Origin: a virus
Reading direction: 5' to 3' (one strand)
IMG/VR virus record: IMGVR_UViG_3300022700_000179
Location: 1-64,000 of that record
Length of the DNA: 64,000 nt
Part shown: positions 1 through 8,871 of the stretch, piece after piece
Position numbering within the stretch: the stretch's first letter is position 1
How the letters are laid out: every line of letters starts with the position of its first letter
Position numbers and translations under genes: made by a program
Notes under the pieces: model-generated
What the model was told of the DNA's origin: nothing
Database searches by the model: none
What the model saw: the letters and a program-made list of their open reading frames with translations, nothing else

Positions 1-147
1 AACAAGAAGAAGGCCACCAAGTCGAAGACGACGAAGAATCGCGGACCCGGACGGCCCAAGGGCAGCACCAAGAAGGCCAAGAAGACCTCGAAGAAAGACA
101 CTAGCCCGGCGAAGGGCCGAGGTTCCTCGTTGTTTGAGGACTTCTAG
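1..147 (+). CDS. C-terminal end of a basic protein with an AT-hook-like motif (partial)
   Basis: An open frame enters from the window edge and stops at TAG 145-147. The 48 visible residues are almost all Lys, Thr, Ser, Gly and Pro. GPGRPKGS (residues 15-22 of the visible part) matches the AT-hook core that binds the minor groove of AT-rich DNA. The tail ends SSLFEDF. Codons are markedly more GC-rich than in the following genes, as in the capsid genes at the far end of the window, which suggests high expression. A role in DNA binding is inferred; the main domain lies outside the window. Confidence 0.75.
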   Translation, partial: NKKKATKSKTTKNRGPGRPKGSTKKAKKTSKKDTSPAKGRGSSLFEDF

Positions 148-233
148 ATAAGAGCCGCCGTTCTTATCATTCCAGCCAATAATCCGCGACATTACCAAGC
201 CGATGTTGTTTAATCGCTACATGAGGTTGTGTA

Positions 234-1073
234 ATGTCCGATGCCTGCCAAGCTTACCCCATCTGCTCTGAGTTAGTGCAACTGCTCGAAAATCACGGTT
301 ACTCTGATCAGTTAACACCTTTATGTGACGGCGCTGGTTCGTCTAAAGCGTGGCCTTGTGACGGGATGGTATCGAATGCAAGGTTGTTGTACTCAGTTGT
401 TTCCCCAGAAAACTTTAAGGAAGTACTAAGGTTTGTTTCTAGGCTCTTTACTGACAAGAGTTCCTTGTATAATAAGGATATGCAGGAACTTACGAAAGAT
501 GCTGAGTTTTCGTGCCCAGAACTAGGAGTCGACATACACCAACCGTGTTCTGTAACTACCTGTGCGTTTTATACAGATAATTCTTGGACTAAGAACTGTA
601 TATTGTGCTACCGTTTACGTTATAGGCACGAAAATCTCAGCCTTAACGACTTGTCGGTTTTGTTAAAGCGCGATGCGGTTTCGTTGCGCACGCAAATAAA
701 TAAAACTATAAAGGGTTTAAGCCATGGCGCATTAAAAGAAACAATCATACAGGATGGTGCCGATCAGCTGATCACACATTTGGATGTAGACAGAGTGTGC
801 GGTGTGTGTGAAAAATCAATTCCAATTGACAAATATCCTTTGATTAAGGGGGGTTTTTGCTATTGTAGTGATTTATGCTATAAGTATAAACCACCAGTAG
901 TACTTAAAATAGAACGAGATTTTGGTTTACCAATTCCTAATGTGCTACAGCTATGCATCAAAAAATTTTCAAATCTTAAATCTATGGCGAATGCCATTGG
1001 TGTTGGTCAGCCTGTATTTACCAATTTGTGCCAAAAGTACAATATAGACATACCTTCCTGCATACTGGCGTAG
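234..1073 (+). CDS. Hypothetical cysteine-rich protein, putative zinc binding
   Basis: 279 aa, ATG start with GAGG about 10 nt upstream. Two Cys-rich patches are visible: a central one around residues 94-124 (motifs HQPCSVTTC and CILC) and a later pair CGVC (about 189-192) with further Cys near FCYC and LCYK, resembling treble-clef or zinc-ribbon knuckles. No family was recognised. It stands alone after an approximately 85-nt gap, with T- and A-rich codons unlike the GC-rich flanking genes, perhaps a later acquisition. A nucleic-acid-binding role is only inferred from the putative zinc sites. Confidence 0.7.
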   Translation: MSDACQAYPICSELVQLLENHGYSDQLTPLCDGAGSSKAWPCDGMVSNARLLYSVVSPENFKEVLRFVSRLFTDKSSLYNKDMQELTKDAEFSCPELGVDIHQPCSVTTCAFYTDNSWTKNCILCYRLRYRHENLSLNDLSVLLKRDAVSLRTQINKTIKGLSHGALKETIIQDGADQLITHLDVDRVCGVCEKSIPIDKYPLIKGGFCYCSDLCYKYKPPVVLKIERDFGLPIPNVLQLCIKKFSNLKSMANAIGVGQPVFTNLCQKYNIDIPSCILA

Positions 1074-1180
1074 CCCGTCCCAATTCCAGCTTTCTAAGTT
1101 ATATTCTATTTGTAAGTGGCATCCAGCCGGATAGGTTGGTGTGTTTTCTGATCCAAAATTCCTTTTGGGAGAGATTCACT

Positions 1181-1969
1181 ATGACAGACATCGGCAATAC
1201 GATTGAACAGCGGTTAGGCCAGAAGCTGCGTGAGCGCACTGCAAGCGTGCGTAGTGGGCGTTTCGACTTGCGACTATCTGACTTCAAGATCTTCAATAGC
1301 AATCGCGAGGCTCGGGTTTTGGTGACCTACGAAAAGAACCTGGGCATCCCTAGTCGTAAGCAGTTGGACGAGTGGGTAACTGCTTCGACGAACGGGCGTC
1401 TCGTGATGGAGCTTGAATCTCCGCGTCATTATGCAGACTACAATGCTATCGTGGCTATGGTCCGCATGAACGAGCTGAAGCGTCCTGTGCGTCACACTGC
1501 GAGCATGATGAAGGGTGCGGCAAACCAATACATGGACAAAGACCGTTCTATCTGGGAGGTCCAGCAAGACTCTTCAGGGGAGCGGTTCTTAGTGCGTGTA
1601 GCAGATGATGACATGGAGGAAATTCTCCGTGAGCGCCAGCGGTACGAGCGAACTGCTTCCGTGCATAAGCGTCTTCGCCTAGACGATCTTAGGGAAGCCG
1701 CAAGTGAGATGCCTTTGGACGTAGGGGATCGTATTTCCTACATGCACCGTGGTATTCTACAACGTGGTGAAGTTACCCATGTAGGTGACGACGGTTTGGT
1801 TCATGTTCGCAAGGCCGCCAAGGACGTTCTCAAGATTCCGCGAGAGAATGTGGTAGACATCTTTGAAAAATCGCCAAAGGCGCAAAAGGACCGCAAGCAG
1901 TTCTTGATCGATTTCTTTACCCAAGCCTACGGTGATGCCGACTTTGCCAAAGAGTTGGTAAAAGAGTAA
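1181..1969 (+). CDS. Hypothetical protein with three R/H-TAS motifs
   Basis: 262 aa from ATG 1181, preceded by GGGAGAG. The frame is open further upstream to 1028, but that part overlaps the previous gene and has no ribosome binding site. Three short repeats occur in the protein: ERTASVRS near the N terminus, RHTASMM in the middle and YERTASVHK later. The C-terminal half contains GDRISYMHRG…GEVTHVGDDGLVHVR, which looks like a small beta-barrel (SH3 or KOW-like). No catalytic motif was found. The function is unknown. Confidence 0.75.
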   Translation: MTDIGNTIEQRLGQKLRERTASVRSGRFDLRLSDFKIFNSNREARVLVTYEKNLGIPSRKQLDEWVTASTNGRLVMELESPRHYADYNAIVAMVRMNELKRPVRHTASMMKGAANQYMDKDRSIWEVQQDSSGERFLVRVADDDMEEILRERQRYERTASVHKRLRLDDLREAASEMPLDVGDRISYMHRGILQRGEVTHVGDDGLVHVRKAAKDVLKIPRENVVDIFEKSPKAQKDRKQFLIDFFTQAYGDADFAKELVKE

Positions 1970-1996
1970 GCTTCCCATTCACAGGTAGGTAGTGCC

Positions 1997-2848
1997 ATGG
2001 GGAGCTTACGTGCTCCATATTTAATCCGCTATGCGGACGCTTACTACCGTGTTGCTGGAGTTAGGGATCTAGCACAAATAGTAGCGTCTTTGCTCTTCCG
2101 TTGGATTTCCGACGCTGGTATATCTAAGCAGCGGATACTGACGTGGCTGGGCAATTTATTTCGTACTGAGAAGTTGCAAGAGTATCGAAAAAACCGGTAC
2201 CATGATTCCTCTTCTCTACTACCTAAGGATTTGGTGGATCAGATCGCACAAGTTTTCTCGGAGTTATCCTCTGAGGGGGTGCTTTGGGGCGACTTCGTGA
2301 TGGAGCTTACCCGGGCCCTGGATAACCCACCACAGGGCTATGAGTGGATCACTCAGAGTGGGCAAGAATACCTAGTCCGCAAGACAGCGCGATCACGTGA
2401 GGAATTTCCTGTACGTGGTAAGAGGTTCATTGGGCGTGTGTTGATCGGGGTTTGGTGGGCTACCCCAAACACACGTTCCAGTGCAAACCGACGTTTACGT
2501 GAATTTATTCAAAATAATGGTGCTATATTTTACAGCAAAACCAACCGCTCTACTGGAATTAGGGAGTACGGTGGGTTTATCGTAGTTCCACATGTGTCCG
2601 CAGAAGGTGTTGGGATCACTCTTAACTCTCTATGTAAGAAAATGGCTGGTGACACTGGTTATTTTCACCTGTCTGCTGTAAAGCTGGACGGGTTGGCTGA
2701 GCCACGCCCGCTCAAACCAAGTGATCAATATCATATGCGATCCATTCGTAGTATTAAGTTCAATGACGAGTATACGCTTCCGGAAATAGTGAATGGTCAA
2801 GTTCCGGAATATCGCTCGTTACTTCAACTTCTAAGAAAGGCTGTTTGA
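1997..2848 (+). CDS. Hypothetical protein with N-terminal YxGxxY-type module
   Basis: 283 aa. Residues 6-20 (APYLIRYADAYYRVA) are a diverged copy of the short module that recurs in many proteins of this window. The rest contains an aromatic and basic segment (about 110-160) and no recognised domain. The stop TGA overlaps the next start. It is the first of a run of co-directional genes (1997-6066) with tiny gaps or overlaps, probably one operon. Confidence 0.7.
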   Translation: MGSLRAPYLIRYADAYYRVAGVRDLAQIVASLLFRWISDAGISKQRILTWLGNLFRTEKLQEYRKNRYHDSSSLLPKDLVDQIAQVFSELSSEGVLWGDFVMELTRALDNPPQGYEWITQSGQEYLVRKTARSREEFPVRGKRFIGRVLIGVWWATPNTRSSANRRLREFIQNNGAIFYSKTNRSTGIREYGGFIVVPHVSAEGVGITLNSLCKKMAGDTGYFHLSAVKLDGLAEPRPLKPSDQYHMRSIRSIKFNDEYTLPEIVNGQVPEYRSLLQLLRKAV

Positions 2849-3309
2849 TGATGCCTAAAGCACCAGATCAGATAAAGTTTCATGGGGCTCACTATATCCG
2901 TGCTGATATTTATTCTCCTAGTAAAGGCGATACGGAGATAAGTACGGATGGCCTGCTGGAAATTGACATGAGTTTGGACCCTGCTGATGTCGCCGGTCTA
3001 GCGTCACAATTGAGTGATATTAATGCTGCTTCTAAAAATGGTAGCAACATACCAGAATCTGTTGCGTACAAGTTAGCAACTGAGGCTAATGATGTACTTC
3101 AAGGGTTTGGTGTTGAGTCTCTTCCATCTAATCCTGGAGATATGGACACCCCTGCAATTTATGTGAACAGAGGCGATATGTACAACGGCACAATCGTGTG
3201 GGATTTTAATGATCAACTATTTTATCTAACAACGCCCGGCGACTGGCTTGCGGTCTGGGAGCAAAAACAAACTGAGGGGGGACAGCAAAGCGGACACACG
3301 TCGTATTAG
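2848..3309 (+). CDS. Hypothetical protein with N-terminal module KFHGAHYIRA
   Basis: About 153 aa. The start is chosen at ATG 2848 overlapping the previous stop; ATG 2851 is equally possible, and AAGAAAGG lies just upstream. The N terminus reads P-x-x-I-K-F-H-G-x-x-Y-I-R-A, the module shared with many neighbours. The remainder is acidic, with a DMDTPAIYVNRGDMYNGT segment and no known fold. Translation is probably coupled to the upstream gene. The function is unknown. Confidence 0.72.
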   Translation: MMPKAPDQIKFHGAHYIRADIYSPSKGDTEISTDGLLEIDMSLDPADVAGLASQLSDINAASKNGSNIPESVAYKLATEANDVLQGFGVESLPSNPGDMDTPAIYVNRGDMYNGTIVWDFNDQLFYLTTPGDWLAVWEQKQTEGGQQSGHTSY

Positions 3310-3320
3310 GAGGGAGGGTA

Positions 3321-3920
3321 ATGGATGTTTCTAGGGATCAATTGATGATACCGGATGGCAAGCAGGTACGTTTGCCTACCCCGCAAGACGCGCATCAAGG
3401 GACGACATACACAGACGATCGTTGGTCATTTACTATTGATAAGGACCAGGTTGTAGAAGTCACTGATCGTATGCATCGCGGGGATAATGCTGAGCCGATC
3501 GTGGCAGATCAGACAGGTTTCCTGTCTTTTGTGGCCAGAATAATGACAGCTGTGTACCCTTCTGATGTGGAAAGTCAGAAGCATTTTACCGTCGTTATAC
3601 AAGACGACCGTAAAGTAAACCAGACCTTCACGCAGCTTTTACAGCTATTGCGTAGAGACCACGATTCTTTGTATCGCCTTTTTCACTGTCTACTTTTGGG
3701 TTATGCTGCTTCCGACGGAATATCCGCGTACATGTCAGAAGTGCCAACTCGGTCACATGAGCAAATAATATCCAAATTTATGGAACGGTCGAACGAGTTT
3801 TTTGATTTTAGCGATATACACACATTCCTTTCTAGTTTCGATCTGGCAATAGATAGAATCGAAAAAGAGATCCGCCGGATGAGCGGAGAGGGGACTTTAT
3901 ATGTCGAAGTCGAGCAGTAA
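3321..3920 (+). CDS. Hypothetical protein
   Basis: 199 aa with a very strong ribosome binding site (AGGAGGGAGGG) before ATG 3321. It is predicted largely alpha-helical after residue 60. No recognised motif is present and it lacks the shared module. Its end overlaps the next gene by 20 nt, consistent with translational coupling in the 1997-6066 operon. Confidence 0.7.
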   Translation: MDVSRDQLMIPDGKQVRLPTPQDAHQGTTYTDDRWSFTIDKDQVVEVTDRMHRGDNAEPIVADQTGFLSFVARIMTAVYPSDVESQKHFTVVIQDDRKVNQTFTQLLQLLRRDHDSLYRLFHCLLLGYAASDGISAYMSEVPTRSHEQIISKFMERSNEFFDFSDIHTFLSSFDLAIDRIEKEIRRMSGEGTLYVEVEQ

Positions 3921-4248
3921 TCCTCCAAAAGCAATCCGATTTAACGGTGCCGTTTACCACTTGGCAGCGTTAGAAGATTTTGAATACACGACCGTACGTG
4001 ATCACACTTTAGTTGGTGAAGGTAGCCTTCTGTCGAGTACAATACATACTTTGCTTGAGCTTACTCAGGCGGTGGAAAAAGCTGGGGATGCTATGGAGAG
4101 TGAGGATTACGATGCCGCCGCACTTCAACTTTCTAGCAAAGAAGGCAATCCAGGTCCTGTTTTTACTAAACTACGGGCTACTATAAAGCATTTAATGGCG
4201 TTGGAACGTGCATCTAACGCCTTGCGAAGTATGAGCCAAAGAAAGTAG
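3901..4248 (+). CDS. Small helical protein with N-terminal module RFNGAVYHLA
   Basis: 115 aa starting inside the previous gene. Residues 9-22 are P-x-x-I-R-F-N-G-A-V-Y-H-L-A, a good copy of the shared module. After it come about 90 residues rich in Glu, Ala, Leu and Ser, likely a helical bundle. No enzyme signature is present. The tag-plus-helices build matches the genes at 6601 and 7284. Confidence 0.72.
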   Translation: MSKSSSNPPKAIRFNGAVYHLAALEDFEYTTVRDHTLVGEGSLLSSTIHTLLELTQAVEKAGDAMESEDYDAAALQLSSKEGNPGPVFTKLRATIKHLMALERASNALRSMSQRK

Positions 4249-4264
4249 TTAGGCGAGACTGCAA

Positions 4265-5656
4265 ATGTCTGCTGCTTACCAAGTGACAGTTACAGGGATA
4301 CACGATTACAAAGGTCGTGGCGTTATTCGTAAATCTGATCTGTGGCATTTTTCTCAGCAAGTTTGGGGTTCAGCAGGTGACAGCGTGCCTGCCGCGCTTG
4401 ACGCTATGGGGGATGCTTTCTTTTCTTACTATCCTAAAGCGGCAATCGCCCTTCCACGTGGCAATAGCGGTATCGTGATTGTAACTCCCAGTGCAGCGGG
4501 TAGATTAAAAGACTACGTTCGTGATCCGCACGCTTTGGACAGTGGCAGGTATTTTGTACAGAATGACTACGCGGTGATCTACGTTAAGGAACTGCCAGCG
4601 TTGTCTGGTGATTACCCAGATGATCTTTACCCGTCGGATCCTAACGCGTATGTAGACGCCTTAGACCAGAATTTGAGGACAGGTCCGGATTTTGAATCCA
4701 GGGTGGATTTCCCTTGTACTCTACATAAGCACCCGGCCAACTATGTAGAGTACAACGGGGCAGTGTACAAATTAGCTCGTAAAACCGTGATGTATCATGG
4801 TACCTCTACTGGTGAAGACGGTGAGATCCTTCGAAGTATCCTAAAGAATGGCCTTATCCCAGAGCCGCCTAAGCGGGCGTACGATTCTCTTTATGGCGAT
4901 GATAGCGTTGATGTCTCCGCTATTGATCCACATACCCGTTACGTCATTATGCTAGATGAGTCTTTTGGTGGTGTATACACTACTGAAAAAGTAGGGATGG
5001 CAGAAAAGTATGCTAAGAACGCGGTTTTGGAATTCGGTGGTAATCCATTGTTGGTATCTTCGCAAGTTGAAACTAGATCTCCAGGAGTTACTTTAGACGA
5101 AGACACATTGTTTGGTGCACCCCTCATTAGGTTTTTAGATAGTAGTATACCTGGTGATGCAGCTGAGCAGTTCATCGCGATTGACGACGGGGAAATAGAT
5201 TTTATAGCACTAGGTCGTTCCTTTCTGGAATATTATTTTCCAAAGCACGATTTTTCGAAGCAAGAACTAATATATGCTTTACCTTCATTTGCCAAGGCTA
5301 TAGAATCCAGGTTTATGGCAGAGTTACTTGGCGACCATATTGATGATATAGAGAAAAAGCTACTTGAGATGGATGAAGCAGTACTTGGTGGTGACCTAGA
5401 TCCTTCTGAGTATATTGACGAGTATAGACACTATGGTGCGGAAGCTTTGAAGAAACTGAGGTTTTTAACTTATAGTGACAGGACCGTTAGGTCCACGTCA
5501 GCTCCTATCAGTTACCGTGGCGCAAATAGAATACTCGCGGTGGTTTCGGCGGATAGCACTTCAGTTACTATCCATTACGCGTACGACATGCGCGAAGCGA
5601 AAAAACTGGCCATGGCTTTAGGGGCAAATTCAAAAGAAGCCAAGAAAGGCATATGA
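4265..5656 (+). CDS. ADP-ribosyltransferase-like protein with internal tag module
   Basis: 463 aa. The module YVEYNGAVYKLARK lies at about residues 158-171 and separates two parts. The N-terminal part (1-155) is of unknown fold. The C-terminal part starts VMYHGTST and continues ILKNGLIPEP, then GGVYTTEKVGMAEKYA; this His-Gly-Thr / Asn-Gly-Leu / Tyr-Thr pattern is typical of the NAD-binding core of ADP-ribosyltransferase folds. The catalytic Glu could not be assigned with certainty. ART enzymes of phages modify host proteins or nucleic acids; the target here is unknown. Confidence 0.6.
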   Translation: MSAAYQVTVTGIHDYKGRGVIRKSDLWHFSQQVWGSAGDSVPAALDAMGDAFFSYYPKAAIALPRGNSGIVIVTPSAAGRLKDYVRDPHALDSGRYFVQNDYAVIYVKELPALSGDYPDDLYPSDPNAYVDALDQNLRTGPDFESRVDFPCTLHKHPANYVEYNGAVYKLARKTVMYHGTSTGEDGEILRSILKNGLIPEPPKRAYDSLYGDDSVDVSAIDPHTRYVIMLDESFGGVYTTEKVGMAEKYAKNAVLEFGGNPLLVSSQVETRSPGVTLDEDTLFGAPLIRFLDSSIPGDAAEQFIAIDDGEIDFIALGRSFLEYYFPKHDFSKQELIYALPSFAKAIESRFMAELLGDHIDDIEKKLLEMDEAVLGGDLDPSEYIDEYRHYGAEALKKLRFLTYSDRTVRSTSAPISYRGANRILAVVSADSTSVTIHYAYDMREAKKLAMALGANSKEAKKGI

Positions 5657-6066
5657 AAATGCGGCACACCAACCCTTTGAACGCCGAACTAGAACAACGA
5701 TTGCAGCAGAAATACGCAGCTGCAGCGCGCACCGCAGCTCAGCCACAAGTAGATGAACACCTAATCGACGACTTTATGATGTACATCGACAACGATTCCG
5801 AGTTGCATGAGATTCTTTGGGAGACGTACTACAAGAACCTACTGCAGAAAATTAGTCGGGGAGTATACGACAGCGAGCAAGCCCCTAAGCTGTTCAAATA
5901 TTTCATTAAGATGTACGCGGCTCCTAAGTATGTGCAGGAATTTTTCCCAGGTAACGAGTGGTTCGAAGCATTTCCTCCTAGACTAAGAGAGGAAATTGCT
6001 CGTCGTATGCGGGATCATTTCGAGGCGGCGTATGAAGCTGGTGACCTTCGCCATCTTGTAGGGTAG
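5653..6066 (+). CDS. Hypothetical helical protein, last gene of the operon
   Basis: 137 aa. ATG 5653 overlaps the preceding stop by 4 nt (ATGA); ATG 5659 is an alternative. An Ala- and Gln-rich N terminus (AAAARTAAQPQ) is followed by helical acidic segments. No known domain was recognised. A strong promoter and a new transcription unit follow, so this probably closes the operon that starts near 1997. Confidence 0.7.
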   Translation: MKMRHTNPLNAELEQRLQQKYAAAARTAAQPQVDEHLIDDFMMYIDNDSELHEILWETYYKNLLQKISRGVYDSEQAPKLFKYFIKMYAAPKYVQEFFPGNEWFEAFPPRLREEIARRMRDHFEAAYEAGDLRHLVG

Positions 6067-6106
6067 GTTTAATTTCATTGTATAATCAGTCAGATACAGT
6101 TTTCTC

Positions 6107-6137
6107 TTGACTTCCCCGTGTTTTTGTGTGATATGGT
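6107..6137 (+). promoter_or_regulatory. Sigma70-like promoter upstream of the 46-aa gene
   Basis: TTGACT (6107-6112) and TATGGT (6132-6137) are separated by 19 nt, longer than ideal. The predicted start is about 15 nt before the ribosome binding region of the small gene at 6161. The same TATGGT box occurs in the promoter at 13174. Confidence 0.5.
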
Positions 6138-6160
6138 AATGTGTGGTAGGTGAGCCAGGT

Positions 6161-6301
6161 ATGCAATCAGACTGTAAACATACAGCAATTTTTCGGTGCG
6201 GACAGCTACCTGGTGGTATGTTGATGCCACCCGTTTATTCGTGTACCTTTGAGTTCAGTGCTTCTTGGTACTCTATCGATCTCGGAGACCCTGGCGGCTA
6301 G
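6161..6301 (+). CDS. Small cysteine-containing protein (46 aa)
   Basis: ATG 6161 to TAG 6299-6301, preceded by GGTAGGTGAGCCAGG, which offers weak pairing for ribosome binding. The product has three Cys and an aromatic C-terminal half (FEFSASWYSIDLG). It lies between a promoter (6107-6137) and a rho-independent terminator (6327-6358), so it looks like a monocistronic unit. No family was recognised. It is below the size most gene callers accept. Confidence 0.6.
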   Translation: MQSDCKHTAIFRCGQLPGGMLMPPVYSCTFEFSASWYSIDLGDPGG

Positions 6302-6326
6302 TGTATTATCCATATCATGGACCACA

Positions 6327-6358
6327 AAGCCGCTAGGGAGACCTAAGCGGCTTTTTTA
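6327..6358 (+). terminator. Rho-independent terminator
   Basis: AAGCCGCT (6327-6334) pairs with AGCGGCTT (6346-6353) around an 11-nt loop and is followed by a run of T (CTTTTTTATT). It ends the 46-aa gene transcript. Confidence 0.85.
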
Positions 6359-6360
6359 TT

Positions 6361-6508
6361 GAGCTGACTGTGCAGCATTAAGCAACGGTGATTGTGAGGC
6401 GTTGAGCAGAGGGCTTAAGGCTGGACTGAGCCTTGTATCCTAAAGGGGCACTTCGGTGCATACGGGACCTATTCCTGACCTTTTGGCCTGGCAATATAAA
6501 GTCAGCTC
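6361..6508 (+). ncRNA. Candidate structured RNA closed by a 9-bp helix
   Basis: No convincing ORF lies here. GAGCTGACT (6361-6369) is perfectly complementary to AGTCAGCTC (6500-6508), which would close a 148-nt domain. Inside are a perfect 6-bp hairpin AAGGCT…AGCCTT and a GCAC-TTCG-GTGC UUCG-tetraloop stem. It does not match tRNA, tmRNA, RNase P or the Y-RNA-like consensus seen at 39.8 kb. The strand is assumed; a promoter was not identified. From 6509 to 6560 nothing else is seen. Confidence 0.4.
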
Positions 6509-6560
6509 GGTAATTGTTTGGGCACTTTGATAACAGAATAGTTATCGATGGTAGGTTTTT

Positions 6561-6593
6561 GGAGGAGGGCGCAATAGTTACACGCCCTCCTCC
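6561..6593. terminator. Perfect 11-bp hairpin between converging units
   Basis: GGAGGAGGGCG (6561-6571) pairs perfectly with CGCCCTCCTCC (6583-6593). It lies between the rightward unit and the leftward genes 6601 and 7284. The plus side is followed by ATTGTTGTTATTT, only weakly T-rich, and the minus side has no T run. It is probably a terminator or transcript stabiliser. Confidence 0.5.
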
Positions 6594-6600
6594 ATTGTTG

Positions 6601-7251
6601 TTATTTGTGCCAGTATTCTTTGACCAAAGTACTAAGGTTTTCTGCAGTTTGTGGAACTCCTGAATATCTGAAATTGGCTATCCCATCCGCAACGGCCAAG
6701 GCTAACCGTAATATCTCCGCTTTTTTAGCAAGACGTTCATCGCCTTCGGCCTTCGCGGCTTCTACAGCATCATAGGCGAGCTGCTCCAGGTTTTCAGACT
6801 GAATTTTCTGGCCTATCGACTCGATCATGTAGTCGACTTTTGTGGCCCCTTCAGCCCTGATGTACGTGGTACCTTTGTATTTTACTTTTGTTGGGGTAGC
6901 ACTAGCCTCGGCGGGTTTTTCCTGGACCGCTCTTTTCAAATACTCCTCTACCCTCCGAAAAATCTGGGCCTGTACTTTCTGAGTACTATTGATAACTTCT
7001 TTCAGCTCTTCTACGGCGTCTTTATACTCTTTGGGTCCTGCAGCAGCGCTCTTTGCTAATTCGTCGGTTTTAGACTCTAGTTCTTTTCTGTCTTGAATCC
7101 ATTCTTTCAGTTCGTTGTCTTTAGCAGTTAGTTCGTTAACAATTTGCTGGCCGGACTTACCGAGTTTTTTGTACGCTGTTGCAATATTGGATTTGGCCTC
7201 CTGCAATATTTGAGCATTTTCTTCTAGCCCAGATGTTATACGTATTGGCAT
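6601..7251 (-). CDS. Coiled-coil protein with internal module KYKGTTYIRA
   Basis: 216 aa. Residues 1-110 are long Lys/Glu/Gln-rich helices, likely a coiled coil. The module PTKVKYKGTTYIRAEG lies at about 121-136, followed by another helical, Ala/Glu-rich segment. This is one of the clearest cases where the tag module sits between two helical domains rather than at the N terminus. It forms a leftward pair with 7284-7559. The function is unknown. Confidence 0.7.
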   Translation of the reverse strand: MPIRITSGLEENAQILQEAKSNIATAYKKLGKSGQQIVNELTAKDNELKEWIQDRKELESKTDELAKSAAAGPKEYKDAVEELKEVINSTQKVQAQIFRRVEEYLKRAVQEKPAEASATPTKVKYKGTTYIRAEGATKVDYMIESIGQKIQSENLEQLAYDAVEAAKAEGDERLAKKAEILRLALAVADGIANFRYSGVPQTAENLSTLVKEYWHK

Positions 7252-7283
7252 CTCTACCCCCAGATTTTGAGGTCAATCTCAGA

Positions 7284-7559
7284 TTACTTTGCTTTGTAAT
7301 CTAACAGATCGTCGGAAGTTTTGCTGAACAGTTGAGAGATTTTTCGCAAGTTTTCGTAGTCTTTGCCTAATCCTTGATTTTTTAAAAACAGCGCAAGACT
7401 ATCAATATCCCTGGAGATGTCGAGTGCGGCCTTGGCGGCGTCTTCTGAGGTCATCTGAGCGAGCACATACTCTTTGCCTGCAATTTTGATAACTGCTGGC
7501 TGTGCATCTGCCCGAACGTACACGTGACCTTTGAATTTGATCTTTTCTGGTTGTGACAT
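7284..7559 (-). CDS. Small protein with duplicated tag module
   Basis: 91 aa; GGAGAG lies upstream on the minus strand. Residues 4-18 (EKIKFKGHVYVRADA) and 22-36 (AVIKIAGKEYVLAQM) are two tandem copies of the shared module, followed by about 55 residues of predicted helix. It is upstream of and co-directional with 6601-7251. The tandem duplication supports the module being a real folding or recognition unit. Confidence 0.72.
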   Translation of the reverse strand: MSQPEKIKFKGHVYVRADAQPAVIKIAGKEYVLAQMTSEDAAKAALDISRDIDSLALFLKNQGLGKDYENLRKISQLFSKTSDDLLDYKAK

Positions 7560-7651
7560 TGTTTACTCTCCGTGGGCGCTTGTTGTGATTGTCCAGTAAA
7601 TTCAAGACACTATATAGTAACTACCAAATCACCAACGAGCGTGGTATAGTT

Positions 7652-7736
7652 GGAAGCATGGCTGAGCGGGTTAAGGCGCCGGTCTCGAACACCGGTGGTC
7701 CGAAAGGACCCGTGGGTTCGAATCCCACTGCTTCCG
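7652..7736 (+). tRNA. tRNA-Ser(CGA)
   Basis: The acceptor strands GGAAGCA and TGCTTCC pair fully. The D-arm, the anticodon loop with CGA, a long variable arm of serine type and a TTCGAAT T-loop are all present. The discriminator is G, and CCA is not encoded. Confidence 0.95.
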
Positions 7737-7756
7737 TAGTACTGTAAAAGGTATAT

Positions 7757-8806
7757 ATGGCACAAAACCACTACGCCGGAATTGGCACCCGTAGACTGGC
7801 TCCTGCTCAGCAAAAGCTGTGTGGTACAATAGGGTCTTACCTTGCCAAAAAGGGTTGGATTTTGCATACCGGTGCGGCAGAGGGTGCGGATCAGTCTTTT
7901 GCTAAAGGGGCTCTAATAGGTGGCGGCGAACTTGTTTTGCATCTTCCGTGGCCGTCCTATGAGGAGAACTGGTTTAGTAAAATACCATCTCAGTATTCTA
8001 GGAGCATCTCGGTCGACATTTTAGAGATTGATCGGCGGGGTGGTGTATTTGATAAAGAGGCGTACGATTCGGTGTTTGATCTGCATCCAGCTCCCGAGAG
8101 ATTAAAACGTGGTGCAATAAGTTTACACGCCCGGAACTATAGAATTCTTTTTCCTAAAGGGTCGCCAGAGCCGGTACAGTTTGTAGTTGCTATTCCTTCT
8201 CCTCGCGGTGGGGGTACCGCACAAGGACTGCGTATTGCAGAGTCTCTTAAAATACCGACGGTGCGTTTAGATCAACTCTCGGCTAGAGAGGCCCGGCGTA
8301 CAATCGATAGTCTGCTGAGCGGTTCTTATGGTCAGCGACCTGACGAGCGTGGACAGAACCTATTTTATGCGGCATTACCTGATGTACTGCCTCCAGATAC
8401 TAGTATAGCGCAAGCTCAAGCATACTTGAAGCAAGGAGCTATAGGTGGCACGAGATGCCCTTGTTGCGGCACGCCGGCTAAGGTCAAAGATGTACGTTTT
8501 ACCTTGGAGATGGCGGCTTTTCTAACGTACCTGGTCCGTAGGTATGAGGCAGACGAATTCAACTCGGAATTGGTCTCTGCCAAGCCCGCTGATGCTTCGT
8601 TGGGGAAAGATCTTCAGTTATGGAAACTTATCGAAATGACCCAAAAATACAAAGCGTACTTGTTTCGGCCGACTGAACGTGGTATACAGTTCGTGCGAAA
8701 CGAGATTCGTGTGCCTGATCGCGTAGCCGTATTCAATGGTAGGGTGGTTGGGTGGGGTGAAAAGTTGGGATATATAAAAGATATAGCTGGTTCTGATGGG
8801 TTATAG
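7757..8806 (+). CDS. SLOG-superfamily protein fused to a zinc-ribbon/C-terminal domain
   Basis: 349 aa. The N terminus YAGIGTRRLAP…LHTGAAEGADQSFAKGA follows the GxGSR-x-P and SGGAxGAD pattern of DprA/LOG-like (SLOG) Rossmann proteins, and SPRGGGTAQGL later fits the same family. SLOG proteins bind nucleotides or nucleotide-derived signals. From about residue 230 a CPCC motif starts a second region of about 115 residues that could be a winged-helix domain. It lies directly after tRNA-Ser. A nucleotide-sensing or DNA-binding role is inferred; the ligand is unknown. Confidence 0.6.
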   Translation: MAQNHYAGIGTRRLAPAQQKLCGTIGSYLAKKGWILHTGAAEGADQSFAKGALIGGGELVLHLPWPSYEENWFSKIPSQYSRSISVDILEIDRRGGVFDKEAYDSVFDLHPAPERLKRGAISLHARNYRILFPKGSPEPVQFVVAIPSPRGGGTAQGLRIAESLKIPTVRLDQLSAREARRTIDSLLSGSYGQRPDERGQNLFYAALPDVLPPDTSIAQAQAYLKQGAIGGTRCPCCGTPAKVKDVRFTLEMAAFLTYLVRRYEADEFNSELVSAKPADASLGKDLQLWKLIEMTQKYKAYLFRPTERGIQFVRNEIRVPDRVAVFNGRVVGWGEKLGYIKDIAGSDGL

Positions 8807-8871
8807 GCCTAAAAACTGTCGGGAGAACAATTTGCTTTGTTATGCAATCCATTTTATGGAGGTAGATGCCG

